Origin: Paenibacillus hamazuiensis
GTDB lineage: Bacteria > Bacillota > Bacilli > Paenibacillales > NBRC-103111
Assembly (NCBI RefSeq): GCF_023276405.1
Contig: NZ_JALRMO010000001.1
Span: forward strand, 1,860,001 to 1,924,000
Length of the DNA: 64,000 bases
Direction: 5' to 3'
The translations under genes and the position numbers were made by a program. This document shows positions 1 to 7,873 of this stretch, piece after piece. Within the stretch, counting starts at the first letter, position 1; each line of letters begins with the position of its first letter. Below the pieces are notes generated by a model. That model did not search any database, was not told the DNA's origin, and saw nothing but the letters and a program-made list of their open reading frames with translations.

Positions 1-14
1 AAAGCGATTTTCAT
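1..14 (-). CDS. possible 5' end of a divergent gene (partial)
   Basis: On the minus strand an ATG at 12-14 is preceded, six bases upstream, by an AAAAGGAG ribosome binding site (about 21-28). Only four full codons (M K I A) lie inside the window, so no product can be named. If real, the gene is divergent from lpdA, making lpdA the first gene of its transcription unit. Confidence 0.35.
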
Positions 15-91
15 GGCAGACTCCTTTTAACGTTTCGTATCCAGCTTATAAAATAACACATATCGTTCGATTTTTCATGCGGTTTGCAGAT

Positions 92-120
92 TTGACACTA
101 TATTTCTGCCGGCGAATAAG
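92..120 (+). promoter_or_regulatory. SigA-type promoter of lpdA
   Basis: TTGACA at 92-97, a 17-base spacer, then AATAAG at 115-120 (4 of 6 matches to TATAAT). It lies 52 bases before the lpdA start. I saw no SigL-type -24/-12 element of the kind used by the B. subtilis bkd operon. Confidence 0.5.
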
Positions 121-171
121 GGTAAAATAGAAGCTAGATTTTCAGAATGGCTTCAGGGAGGAATTCAAACA

Positions 172-1593
172 ATGACACATACATACGATATTGTGGTGCT
201 CGGTGGAGGAACCGGCGGTTACGTCGCCGCCATTCGCGCCGCCCAGCTCGGCAGGACGGTTGCCGTTGTGGAGAAGGACAAGCTCGGCGGAACGTGCCTG
301 CATAGAGGGTGCATACCAAGCAAATCGCTGCTCCGCAGCGCGGAAGTATACGCGACAATGAAGGAAAGCGAAAGCTACGGCATCTCGACCTCCGGGGTGG
401 AGCTTCATTTTCCAAAAGTGCAGGAAAGAAAAAGCGGGATCGTCGAGCAAATCCATAAAGGCGTACAGTACTTGATGAAAAAACATAAAATCGATGTGTT
501 TTCCGGCAATGGCCGCGTCATCGGACCTTCGATTTTTTCACCCCGCAGCGGTGCGGTGTCGGTCGAGCAGGCGGACGGAGAAATTGTGACGCTGGTGCCG
601 CAGCATCTGATCATCGCAACGGGCTCCAGGCCGCGTTCGCTTCCGGGGCTTTCGATCGACGGAACCCATGTGCTTACAAGCGATGAAGCGTTGGAACTGG
701 AGTCGCTGCCCGAGTCGATCGTTATCATCGGCGGAGGTGTTATCGGCGTGGAATGGGCCTCGATGCTGAACGATTTCGGCGTCGATGTCACCGTTGTTGA
801 ATACGCAGACCGCCTCGTGCCGACGGAAGATGCCGATGTTTCGAAGGAGCTGCTGCGCCTGCTGAAGAAACGCGGCGTCAAGGTGTTGACGCAGGCCAAG
901 GTGATCGCGGAAACGGTGACTGCGGCGGAAGGGGCGGTTACGCTCAAGGTGGAGCAGCAAGGCGAGCTGAAGGAGCTTGCTGCGGAAAAGGTGCTCGTTT
1001 CCGTCGGCCGCGAAGCGAATGTCGAAGGAATCGGCCTGGAAAACACCGATGTGAAAATAGATAAGGGGTTCATCCGTGTTAACGAGTTTATGCAGACGGC
1101 GGAATCGCACATTTACGCGATCGGGGACGTGATCGGCGGACTGCAGCTTGCCCATGTGGCAAGCCACGAAGGCATCATCGCGGTGGAGCACATTTGCGGC
1201 CACAATCCGGAGGCGATGGAGGCGCACCGGGTGCCGCGCTGCGTCTATACGCGTCCGGAAATCGCCAGCGTCGGCTGGACCGAAGAGCAGGCCAAGGAGC
1301 GGGGATTCGACGTGAAAACCGCCAAGGTATCGTTCAAGCCGCTTGGCAAAGCTCTCGTTTACGGGGAAAACGACGGATTTGTCAAGGTGATTGCGGACAA
1401 GTCGACGAACGATATTCTGGGGGTACATATGATCGGGCCTCATGTGACCGATTATATTTCGGAAGCCGCGCTTGCCCAGTTTCTGAACGCAACGCCATGG
1501 GAGGTCGGGCAGACGATTCATCCGCATCCGACGCTTTCGGAGCTTATCGCAGAGGCCATGCTTGCCGTAGATGGACAATCGATTAATTTTTAA
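172..1593 (+). CDS. lpdA: dihydrolipoyl dehydrogenase (E3)
   Basis: FAD-dependent E3 component that reoxidises the dihydrolipoyl group of the branched-chain 2-oxo acid dehydrogenase complex with NAD+. The 473-residue length is normal for the family. An N-terminal FAD-binding GGGTGG loop starts near residue 11. The redox-active disulfide is Cys42/Cys47 in GGTCLHRGCIPSK. A second Rossmann motif (GGGVIG) lies near residue 185. The C-terminal HPHPTLSE motif gives the catalytic His452/Glu457 pair. The start has GGGAGG ten bases upstream. The three genes downstream encode E1 alpha, E1 beta and E2, which fixes the role as the bkd/lpdV type rather than the pyruvate complex, although the sequence alone does not exclude sharing. 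Confidence 0.95.
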   Translation: MTHTYDIVVLGGGTGGYVAAIRAAQLGRTVAVVEKDKLGGTCLHRGCIPSKSLLRSAEVYATMKESESYGISTSGVELHFPKVQERKSGIVEQIHKGVQYLMKKHKIDVFSGNGRVIGPSIFSPRSGAVSVEQADGEIVTLVPQHLIIATGSRPRSLPGLSIDGTHVLTSDEALELESLPESIVIIGGGVIGVEWASMLNDFGVDVTVVEYADRLVPTEDADVSKELLRLLKKRGVKVLTQAKVIAETVTAAEGAVTLKVEQQGELKELAAEKVLVSVGREANVEGIGLENTDVKIDKGFIRVNEFMQTAESHIYAIGDVIGGLQLAHVASHEGIIAVEHICGHNPEAMEAHRVPRCVYTRPEIASVGWTEEQAKERGFDVKTAKVSFKPLGKALVYGENDGFVKVIADKSTNDILGVHMIGPHVTDYISEAALAQFLNATPWEVGQTIHPHPTLSELIAEAMLAVDGQSINF

Positions 1594-1612
1594 AAAAGAG
1601 CGCAAGATCAAA

Positions 1613-1641
1613 TTGTATTCATAATGAAAAGGCATTATAAT
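1613..1641 (+). promoter_or_regulatory. SigA-type promoter of bkdAA
   Basis: TTGTAT at 1613-1618, a 17-base spacer and a perfect TATAAT at 1636-1641, in the 184-base gap between lpdA and bkdAA. Transcription from here would give a leader of about 130 bases containing the two hairpin units at 1688-1770. This suggests that the E1/E2 genes can be expressed apart from lpdA. Confidence 0.6.
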
Positions 1642-1687
1642 ACATATATAGTGTCTAGTATTAGGACCTAGTAATAAGTTTCGGTGC

Positions 1688-1785
1688 TAATGAAGCAAGC
1701 ATTGCCTGCCGGCAATGCCAAGCAAATGCTTACGAAGCCGGCATTGCCTTCGGCAGTGCCCTTAGGAGGGGACCCACATGTCCAT
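1688..1785 (+). repeat. two ~42-bp hairpin units ending in the bkdAA ribosome binding site
   Basis: Two units share GAAGC at 1692 and 1734 (42 bases apart). Each is followed by a hairpin: GCATTGCC/GGCAATGC in the first, GGCATTGCC/GGCAGTGCC in the second. The second unit begins TTACGAAGCC and runs into the AGGAGG site and bkdAA start at 1778. The same TTACGAAGCC-hairpin-AGGAGG-ACCCAC-ATGTCCAT arrangement stands before spoIIM at 16679-16856, so this is a dispersed module and not just a local leader. Confidence 0.7.
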
Positions 1786-2791
1786 CGGTCAATTGATGAA
1801 GCATAGGACGTTAGGATTGTCCGACCAGCAAGTCATCGACATGTACACCTGCATGGTAAAAGCCCGCAAGTTCGATGAACGCGGCCTTGTGCTTCAGCGT
1901 GCAGGGAAAATCGCTTTTCACGTATCCGGCATCGGTCAGGAGCCGGCGCAGGTAGGGGCCGCGTTTGCCCTGGAACGAGGAAAAGATTACTTTTTGCCGT
2001 ATTACCGGGATTACGGATTTGTGCTTGCGGCCGGGATGACGCTCAAGGAACTGATGCTGTCGGTATTCGCCAAAGCGGAAGATCCGAACAGCGGCGGCCG
2101 GCAAATGCCGGGGCATTTCAGCCATAAGAAGCTCAACATCGTGACGGGCTCGAGCCCGGTTACCACGCAGCTTCCGCATGCGGTCGGCTTTGCGCTGGCA
2201 GCTAAGATGAAGCGGCAGGACTTCGTCGCTTTTACGACGTTCGGCGAGGGCTCCAGCAATCAGGGCGATTTCCATGAAGGCTGCAACTTTGCGGGAGTCC
2301 ATAATTTGCCCGTTATCTTCATGTGCGAAAACAACCAATATTCGATTTCCGTGCCGCTTCACAAGCAGGTTGCCGGAAGAAGCGTCGCCGAGCGGGCGAT
2401 CGGCTACGGTTTTCCCGGCGTCAAGGTAGACGGCAACGATGTGCTCGAGGTATACCGCGTCGTCAAGGAAGCGCGGGAACGCGCCGTGCGCGGCGAAGGT
2501 CCTACGCTGATCGAAGCGGTTATGTACAGGATTTCTCCGCACTCCACGGCTGACGACGATATGCTGTACCGGACGAAAGAAGAAGTCGAAGAGAACCGGC
2601 GCAAGGATGGAATTCCGAAATTTAAGCAGTATTTGACCGACTGCGGTTTATGGACCGAACTTCAGGAAGAAGAGCTGCTGGAAAATGTGAAAAAAGAAAT
2701 CAACGAAGCGACGGATTACGCGGATAAGGCTCCGTATCCGAAGCCGGATGATGCGCTGAAGCATGTTTTTGCCGAAGAAGGGGAGGTGTAA
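1778..2791 (+). CDS. bkdAA: branched-chain 2-oxo acid dehydrogenase E1 subunit alpha
   Basis: Thiamine-diphosphate-dependent E1 alpha subunit that decarboxylates the 2-oxo acids of leucine, isoleucine and valine, feeding branched-chain fatty acid primers. The 337 residues show the TPP/magnesium motif beginning GEGSSNQGD near residue 155 and continuing to the ENN triplet. The phosphorylation-loop region (YRISPHSTADDD) is also present. The start is fixed by AGGAGGGG eight to ten bases upstream. bkdAB follows two bases after the stop. Residues 1-3 (MSI) lie in sequence shared with the spoIIM start region, a peculiarity of this locus. Confidence 0.95.
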   Translation: MSIGQLMKHRTLGLSDQQVIDMYTCMVKARKFDERGLVLQRAGKIAFHVSGIGQEPAQVGAAFALERGKDYFLPYYRDYGFVLAAGMTLKELMLSVFAKAEDPNSGGRQMPGHFSHKKLNIVTGSSPVTTQLPHAVGFALAAKMKRQDFVAFTTFGEGSSNQGDFHEGCNFAGVHNLPVIFMCENNQYSISVPLHKQVAGRSVAERAIGYGFPGVKVDGNDVLEVYRVVKEARERAVRGEGPTLIEAVMYRISPHSTADDDMLYRTKEEVEENRRKDGIPKFKQYLTDCGLWTELQEEELLENVKKEINEATDYADKAPYPKPDDALKHVFAEEGEV

Positions 2792-2793
2792 GC

Positions 2794-3774
2794 ATGGCGG
2801 TCATTACTTATTTGGAAGCGATCCGTTCGGCAATGCGCGAGGAGATGGAGCGCGATGAAAACGTCTTCGTCCTGGGCGAAGACGTAGGCAAAGGCGGCGT
2901 GCTGAACGCGACCAAAGGGCTCCGCGATCTGTTCGGCGAGGCCCGCGTCATGGATACGCCGCTCGCCGAATCGGCGATTGCGGGTGTGGCGATCGGAGCG
3001 GCGATGTACGGCATGAAGCCGATTGCGGAAATGCAGTTTGCCGATTTTATTTTTCCGGCGACCAACCAAATTGTCAGCGAAGCGGCCAAAATCCGCTACC
3101 GTTCGAACAACGATTGGAACTGCCCGGTCGTGATCCGCGCGCCGTACGGAGCGACCGGAGGCGGAGCTCTGTACCATTCGCAATGCCCGGAGTCGGTATT
3201 TTTCGGCACGCCGGGCCTCAAGCTCGTTGCGCCGTCCAACCCTTACGATGCGAAAGGTTTGCTTAAAGCGGCGATTCGCGATGCGGACCCGGTTATCTAT
3301 TTCGAGCATAAAAAATGTTACCTGGCCTATTCCGCCGAAGTGCCCGACGAGGATTACACCGTGCCGATCGGCAAAGCCGACGTCAAGCGTGACGGTACGG
3401 ATGTGACCGTCATCTCGTACGGAATTACGGTGCAGTATGCACTCCAGGCAGCCGAAGAGCTGGCGAAGGAAGGCATCAGCACGCTCGTTCTCGACCTGCG
3501 CACGCTACAGCCGCTTGACAAGGAAGCGATTTTGGAGGCGACAGCCAAGACCGGCAAAGTTTTGATTGTGCATGAGGACAACAAAACGGGCGGCGTCGGC
3601 TCCGAGGTGTCGGCCATTATCGCGGAGGATCTGCTGTTTGAGCTGGATGCGCCGATCATGCGCTTGTGCGCTCCGGACGTGCCGGCGGTCGGGATGAATC
3701 CGCCGATGGAAAAGTTTTTCCTGCTGAGCGCGGATAAAATCAAGGAAGCGATTAAAAAGTTGGCGTTATTTTAA
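2794..3774 (+). CDS. bkdAB: branched-chain 2-oxo acid dehydrogenase E1 subunit beta
   Basis: Partner of BkdAA in the E1 heterotetramer. The 326 residues are the usual length for the transketolase-like beta chain. Recognisable stretches include LGEDVGKGGVLNATKGL near residue 27, TPLAESAIAGVAIGAA near 52, the RAPYGATGGGALYHSQ loop near 112, and the C-terminal transketolase-C domain with LIVHEDNKTGG. It starts two bases after bkdAA within the same operon and has GGAGGTG directly upstream. bkdB follows after 24 bases. Confidence 0.95.
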   Translation: MAVITYLEAIRSAMREEMERDENVFVLGEDVGKGGVLNATKGLRDLFGEARVMDTPLAESAIAGVAIGAAMYGMKPIAEMQFADFIFPATNQIVSEAAKIRYRSNNDWNCPVVIRAPYGATGGGALYHSQCPESVFFGTPGLKLVAPSNPYDAKGLLKAAIRDADPVIYFEHKKCYLAYSAEVPDEDYTVPIGKADVKRDGTDVTVISYGITVQYALQAAEELAKEGISTLVLDLRTLQPLDKEAILEATAKTGKVLIVHEDNKTGGVGSEVSAIIAEDLLFELDAPIMRLCAPDVPAVGMNPPMEKFFLLSADKIKEAIKKLALF

Positions 3775-3798
3775 GAAGATACCCGAGGAGGTCCGACG

Positions 3799-5214
3799 AT
3801 GGCCCAAGTGAAGCAGGGAACCGATGTGACGGTTCCTCATCTGGCGGAAAGCCTCGTTTCCGCTACGATAGGAAAATGGTTGAAAAAGCCGGGGGATTAC
3901 GTCGAGCAGTACGATGTGCTCTGCGAGCTGTTTACAGATAAAGTCAATACGGAAATGCCGTCTCCGGTATCGGGAACGATTCTCGAAATCGTCGTGCCGG
4001 AGGGCGAGACGGCGGCAGTCGGTGCCGTCATTTGCCGAATTGCCGAGGAGGGGGCGGCCGCCTCGTTCGCACCTTCCGCGGCGGCGCCGGAACAAGCGGC
4101 CGTCGCGGCCGACAGCGGCGAAGATGCAAGCATGCGCGGACGCTACTCGCCGGCGGTGCTGAAGCTCGCCGCCGAGCACGGCGTATCGCTCGACGCGGTG
4201 CCGGGCACCGGTCTCGGCGGGCGTATTACGCGCAAGGACGTCGAGCAGTTTGTCGCCTCCGGCGCGCATAAGGCCGCCAAGCCGCAGCAGCAGGCAGATC
4301 TGCCGCAAAACGCCGCAAGGCCGCCGCAGGAGGGGGCCGTATGGGCGGCGAATTCGTATGGCGGGGAAACGGTCGCCCCGGCGGGAACGCCGCTGTCGGG
4401 CCCGGGGTTCGTCGTGCCCGCGCCGGCCAAGGTACCGGTCCGCTCGACCGGACTGCACCTGTCGGAAAATCCGCCGCTGCCGAACATCGAGGTCGAAGGC
4501 CAGCCGCTCGAAGGCCGCGGCGAATATTTGATCGACGTAACGCCGATACGGAATACAATTGCAAGCCGGATGCGGCAAAGCGTCACGGAAATTCCGCATG
4601 CATGGACGATGATCGAAGTCGACGTCACGAATTTGGTCATGCTGCGCAATAAGCTGAAAGACGAGTTTTTGCGTCAGGAAGGTATCAAGCTGACGTATTT
4701 GCCTTTCGTGCTCAAGTCGGTCGTCAGCGCGATCAAGGACTACCCGATCATGAATTCGGTATGGGCTGTCGATAAAATCATCGTCAAACGCGACATCAAC
4801 ATCTCGCTCGCTGTAGGTACGGAAGATTTCGTCGTGACCCCGGTCATCAAGAAAGCTGATCAAAAAAATATCGCCGGCCTCGCGCAGGAAATCGACGAGC
4901 TGACGAAAAAGGCGAGAGCCGGCAAGCTGGCGCTTGGCGACTTGCAAGGAGGAACGTTCACGGTTAACAACACCGGGTCGTTCGGCTCGATCCTTTCTTA
5001 TCCGATCATCAATTATCCGCAGGCGGCGATTTTGACATTTGAATCGATAGTGAAAAAACCGGTCGTCATTCAGGACATGATCGCCGTACGTTCGGTGGCC
5101 AATATGTGCTTATCTCTTGACCACCGCATATTGGACGGCGTCATCTGCGGCCGCTTCCTCCAGCGCGTTAAGGAAAACCTCGAAGGCTTCACGCTGGATA
5201 CGAAGCTTTATTAA
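3799..5214 (+). CDS. bkdB: branched-chain 2-oxo acid dehydrogenase E2 (dihydrolipoyllysine acyltransferase)
   Basis: Core acyltransferase of the complex, transferring the acyl group from lipoamide to CoA. In order: one lipoyl domain (residues 1-80, lipoyl lysine Lys48 in FTDKVNTEM); a peripheral-subunit-binding domain near 112-150 (YSPAVLKLAAEHG, then GGRITRKDV); an Ala/Pro/Gln-rich linker; and a catalytic domain from about 240 with the active-site pair His442/Asp446 in DHRILDG. The 471-residue length is typical. It is the last gene of the bkd cluster; no strong intrinsic terminator follows, only the folded element at 5246-5362. Confidence 0.95.
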   Translation: MAQVKQGTDVTVPHLAESLVSATIGKWLKKPGDYVEQYDVLCELFTDKVNTEMPSPVSGTILEIVVPEGETAAVGAVICRIAEEGAAASFAPSAAAPEQAAVAADSGEDASMRGRYSPAVLKLAAEHGVSLDAVPGTGLGGRITRKDVEQFVASGAHKAAKPQQQADLPQNAARPPQEGAVWAANSYGGETVAPAGTPLSGPGFVVPAPAKVPVRSTGLHLSENPPLPNIEVEGQPLEGRGEYLIDVTPIRNTIASRMRQSVTEIPHAWTMIEVDVTNLVMLRNKLKDEFLRQEGIKLTYLPFVLKSVVSAIKDYPIMNSVWAVDKIIVKRDINISLAVGTEDFVVTPVIKKADQKNIAGLAQEIDELTKKARAGKLALGDLQGGTFTVNNTGSFGSILSYPIINYPQAAILTFESIVKKPVVIQDMIAVRSVANMCLSLDHRILDGVICGRFLQRVKENLEGFTLDTKLY

Positions 5215-5245
5215 ACGGTGATAAGATAGCGAAGTGGACGGAATC

Positions 5246-5362
5246 GTGCTGGAGAAGCGTTAGCGGTCGCCTTTGTGACCGGATTTCAACCGCCGAATGG
5301 CGATTGAATCAAGAAATCCGGGAACAAGAGCGATCGGAAGTACGATCCGGGACACGCAGCAG
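5246..5362. other. folded intergenic element downstream of bkdB (candidate structured RNA or repeat)
   Basis: Nested complementarity is visible: CCGGATTTC (5279-5287) pairs perfectly with GAAATCCGG (5313-5321), enclosing CGCC-GAAT-GGCG (5291-5302). CGATC...CGATC and a GCTG...CAGC closing pair lie outside. It occurs once in this window. I have an impression of similar sequences between genes in other Paenibacillus genomes but cannot check that here. Orientation and function are unknown. Confidence 0.45.
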
Positions 5363-5379
5363 CCCTTTTTACCACACTT

Positions 5380-5478
5380 TTAAACGAACAAATTAATCGT
5401 AAACAGCAGCGTGGAAAGCAGCATCGATGCGATCATCAGGTAAATGATAACTTTAAAGACGAGTTTATTGCGGTACAT
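5380..5478 (-). CDS. prli42: stressosome-associated mini-protein Prli42
   Basis: A 32-residue protein reading MYRNKLVFKVIIYLMIASML at its N-terminus and ending LLSTLLFTINLFV. A short basic N-terminus is followed by a single membrane helix. This is the size and pattern of Prli42, the membrane mini-protein that tethers the stressosome in Listeria and is conserved in Bacillales. The start has AAGGAG seven bases upstream on the minus strand (about 5486-5492). It is convergent with bkdB and divergent from the peptidase gene. Assignment rests on the motif pattern and size. No stressosome genes are in the window. Confidence 0.8.
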   Translation of the reverse strand: MYRNKLVFKVIIYLMIASMLLSTLLFTINLFV

Positions 5479-5572
5479 GGTAACAAGCTCCTTTTCATGG
5501 GCATAATGACGTATGAATCAACTAACATGTCTATAAAGCCATTTTACCCTACCGGGACATTGGAGGAAAGCT

Positions 5573-6712
5573 ATGATTCAGCAAAACCGGCTCGTGAACC
5601 ATTTTTTGGAGTTGGTCCGGATCGACAGCGAAACGAAACATGAGCAGGAAATCAGCGCTTACTTGAAAAAAGCGTTCGCGGATCTGGGTCTGACAGTGGA
5701 AGAGGACGATTCTGCGGCAAAAACCGGACACGGCTCCGGTAACCTGATCTGCACGCTGCCTGCTGCCGATCCTGCTGCATCCATACCGACGGTATTTTTC
5801 ACCGGGCATATGGATACCGTGACACCGGGGAAAGGCATCAAGCCGTCGATCCATGAGGACGGATTTATCCGCAGCGACGGCACGACGATTCTCGGCAGCG
5901 ACGACAAAGCGGGACTTGCCGCCATGTTCGAAGCGATCCGGGTGCTGAAGGAACAAAATATCAAACACGGCAAAATCTTGTTTGTCATTACCGCAGGCGA
6001 GGAAGCCGGACTGAAAGGCTCGCGCGCAATGGATCCGAAATGGGTGAAAGCCGACTTCGGCTATGCGCTCGACTCCAACGGGGAGATCGGCGACATTGCA
6101 GTCGCGGCTCCGACGCAAGCGAAAATTCACATTTCGATCCGCGGCAAATCGGCGCATGCCGGGGTGAATCCGGAGGACGGCCTGAGTGCGATCCAGGTGG
6201 CAAGCAAAGCGATCGCCCGGATGCCGCTTGGGCGCATCGACCATGAAACGACCGCCAATATCGGGCGTTTCGCCGGAGGCGTCGAAGGTGCGACGAACAT
6301 CGTCGTGGAGCGGGCCGAGCTCGAAGCGGAAGCGCGCAGCATCGTCCAGCATAAGTTGGACGCCCAGCTCGAAGCGATGCGCAAAGCATGCCTCGAGGTC
6401 GCCGCGGAAACGGGGGCGCAGGTCGATTTTCACAGCGATATCATTTACCCTGCCTATAAACACGACGATGAATCGCCGGTCGTGCAGCTCGCGATGAAGG
6501 CACTAAAAAAATGCGGCTGCACGCCAAAGACGTTTCATTCCGGGGGGGGCAGCGACGCCAATGTGTTTAACGGGATGGGCGTGCCTACGGTCAATCTCGC
6601 CGTCGGCTACCAGCATATCCATACGACCAAGGAACAAATTGCGGTCAAGGATCTTGTCAAAACCGCCGAAGTGGTGCTGGCGATCATTCAGGAAGCGGCT
6701 TCGGCGCAATAA
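5573..6712 (+). CDS. PepT-like M20 family metallopeptidase (YqjE type)
   Basis: Zinc aminopeptidase/deacylase of the M20/M28 clan, 379 residues, closest in pattern to the peptidase T-like group (B. subtilis YqjE). Metal-ligand motifs are present: GHMDTVTPG (His/Asp) near residue 80, GSDDKAG near 106, the catalytic ITAGEEAG near 142, ALDSNG near 164, and a late HIHTTKE near 348. The dimerisation domain lies between about 180 and 290. GGAGG precedes the ATG by six bases. It is a single-gene unit followed by the terminator at 6755-6805. Substrate cannot be read from sequence; cytoplasmic peptide turnover is the likely job. Confidence 0.85.
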   Translation: MIQQNRLVNHFLELVRIDSETKHEQEISAYLKKAFADLGLTVEEDDSAAKTGHGSGNLICTLPAADPAASIPTVFFTGHMDTVTPGKGIKPSIHEDGFIRSDGTTILGSDDKAGLAAMFEAIRVLKEQNIKHGKILFVITAGEEAGLKGSRAMDPKWVKADFGYALDSNGEIGDIAVAAPTQAKIHISIRGKSAHAGVNPEDGLSAIQVASKAIARMPLGRIDHETTANIGRFAGGVEGATNIVVERAELEAEARSIVQHKLDAQLEAMRKACLEVAAETGAQVDFHSDIIYPAYKHDDESPVVQLAMKALKKCGCTPKTFHSGGGSDANVFNGMGVPTVNLAVGYQHIHTTKEQIAVKDLVKTAEVVLAIIQEAASAQ

Positions 6713-6754
6713 GAAGTTTTCTTATGACGGCGCAGATTTCTGCATTTTGAGCAA

Positions 6755-6805
6755 AAACGGAGTATTGACGGAAAAAAGAATTCCGTTAACACTCCGTTTT
6801 TTTTT
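6755..6805 (+). terminator. intrinsic terminator after the PepT-like gene
   Basis: AACGGAGT and GACGGAA pair with TTCCGTT and ACTCCGTT around an AAAAGAA loop, followed by nine T residues. Confidence 0.85.
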
Positions 6806-6932
6806 CGACCTTAGAGGCGCACCGAATTCCATTGTTTTTTAGCAGCGAATGATCGGCTATGCAAATTGTGCCCAGGTTTTGGGAAAGCTAGCGTCGTTCG
6901 TTCAAACTAAAAAACATGGAGGAATGTTGTCG

Positions 6933-7514
6933 ATGAAACATCTGATCGTCTACGCCCACCCGAATCCTGACAGCTTTAACCATGCCATTTTGGAAACAAT
7001 GGTTCGTGCACTCAAACAAAAAGGGCACGAAATCACGGTGCGGGATTTGTACGGCCTCAATTTTTCACCTGTGCTCAAACCGCAGGACACGGCTGCCATG
7101 AAAGCGGGGCAAACTCCGCAGGACATAAAAATCGAACAGGACTATATCGCTCAAGCGGATGTGATTACGTTCATTTATCCGATATGGTGGACCGGTATGC
7201 CGGCAATACTTAAAGGTTACGTTGACCGCGTCTTCGCTTACGGATTTGCGTACGCATACGGGGCGCAAGGAATCGATAAGCTGCTGACCGGCAAGAAAGG
7301 CTTCATCATCAATACGCACGGCACGCCGAAGGATATATACGATCAGATCGGGATGACGGCCGGGCTCAAGGTGACATCCGACACCGGAATTTTAGAGTTT
7401 ACCGGAATTGAACCCGTAGACCATTTGCTGTTCGGAAGTGTGCCGAGCGCAGGAGAGGCAGCGCTTAAAGATATGTTAAAGCAGGTCGAAGACAAAGTGA
7501 GCTCTTTGTTCTAA
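6933..7514 (+). CDS. NAD(P)H-dependent flavin oxidoreductase (quinone reductase / KefF-YwrO family)
   Basis: Flavodoxin-fold FMN protein of 193 residues. It opens with the family signature MKHLIVYAHPNPDSFNHAI; residues about 63-82 give the TFIYPIWWTGMPAILKGYVD motif that lines the flavin site in the NQO/KefF family. An in-frame ATG at 6924 abuts the GGAGG site (6918-6922), so the ATG at 6933, ten bases from it, is taken as the start. It is a single gene, convergent with mciZ. Probably a detoxifying two-electron quinone or nitro reductase; the natural substrate is not deducible. Confidence 0.8.
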   Translation: MKHLIVYAHPNPDSFNHAILETMVRALKQKGHEITVRDLYGLNFSPVLKPQDTAAMKAGQTPQDIKIEQDYIAQADVITFIYPIWWTGMPAILKGYVDRVFAYGFAYAYGAQGIDKLLTGKKGFIINTHGTPKDIYDQIGMTAGLKVTSDTGILEFTGIEPVDHLLFGSVPSAGEAALKDMLKQVEDKVSSLF

Positions 7515-7518
7515 ACGA

Positions 7519-7767
7519 TTAACCCTGTGCAGACTGCGCCGCCGGGAAGGGGATAATGCGGGCGGACGCCTTGTTTTCCCCGGAAAGCGGCAGTTTCGGA
7601 TATGCAGGGTCGCCGCTCTTGGACGGAATGATCCGAACGTGATCGTTTAAAAGTTGCTGCAGTGTCACCGTCGGACCCGATTGATGCGCCAGTCTCTTCA
7701 GCTGTTCGCGGATCTCCCACACTTTTCCGACCAGACGCATATCGCGTTCGCTTACGTATACTTTCAT
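7519..7767 (-). CDS. mciZ: MciZ-like FtsZ assembly inhibitor with an extended C-terminus
   Basis: The first 45 residues (MKVYVSERDMRLVGKVWEIR onward to LQQLLNDH) match the pattern of B. subtilis MciZ, a 40-residue mother-cell peptide that blocks FtsZ polymerisation during sporulation (its core reads VGKAWEIRAKLKEYG). Position next to nudF is also conserved. The unusual feature is length: 82 residues, with a Pro/Ser/Lys-rich tail of about 37 that the B. subtilis peptide lacks. The start at 7765-7767 is preceded by GAGGGGG. A SigE-type promoter at 7815-7844 fits mother-cell expression. Homology is assigned from motif and context only. Confidence 0.75.
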   Translation of the reverse strand: MKVYVSERDMRLVGKVWEIREQLKRLAHQSGPTVTLQQLLNDHVRIIPSKSGDPAYPKLPLSGENKASARIIPFPAAQSAQG

Positions 7768-7803
7768 AAGGGCCCCCTCTTTCCGGCAAAAAGCCGTAAA
7801 GTT

Positions 7804-7812
7804 TGTTATAAT
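7804..7812 (+). promoter_or_regulatory. extended -10 element, probable nudF promoter
   Basis: TGTTATAAT matches the extended -10 consensus TGnTATAAT. No good -35 box is seen 17 bases upstream, as is common with extended -10 promoters. The nudF start is 62 bases downstream. Confidence 0.5.
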
Positions 7813-7814
7813 AC

Positions 7815-7844
7815 AGCTTATGTGCAGGAAGGACAAGTTATGCC
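7815..7844 (-). promoter_or_regulatory. SigE-type promoter of mciZ
   Basis: Minus strand: GGCATAAC (-35, 6/8 to GKCATATT), 14-base spacer, CATAAGCT (-10, 6/8 to CATACAMT), about 48 bases before mciZ. It faces an extended -10 (TGTTATAAT, 7804-7812) on the plus strand that probably serves nudF, so the two promoters are back to back. Confidence 0.55.
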
Positions 7845-7873
7845 TTTCGGTGTAATGAGGGAGGAGAAGCGAT

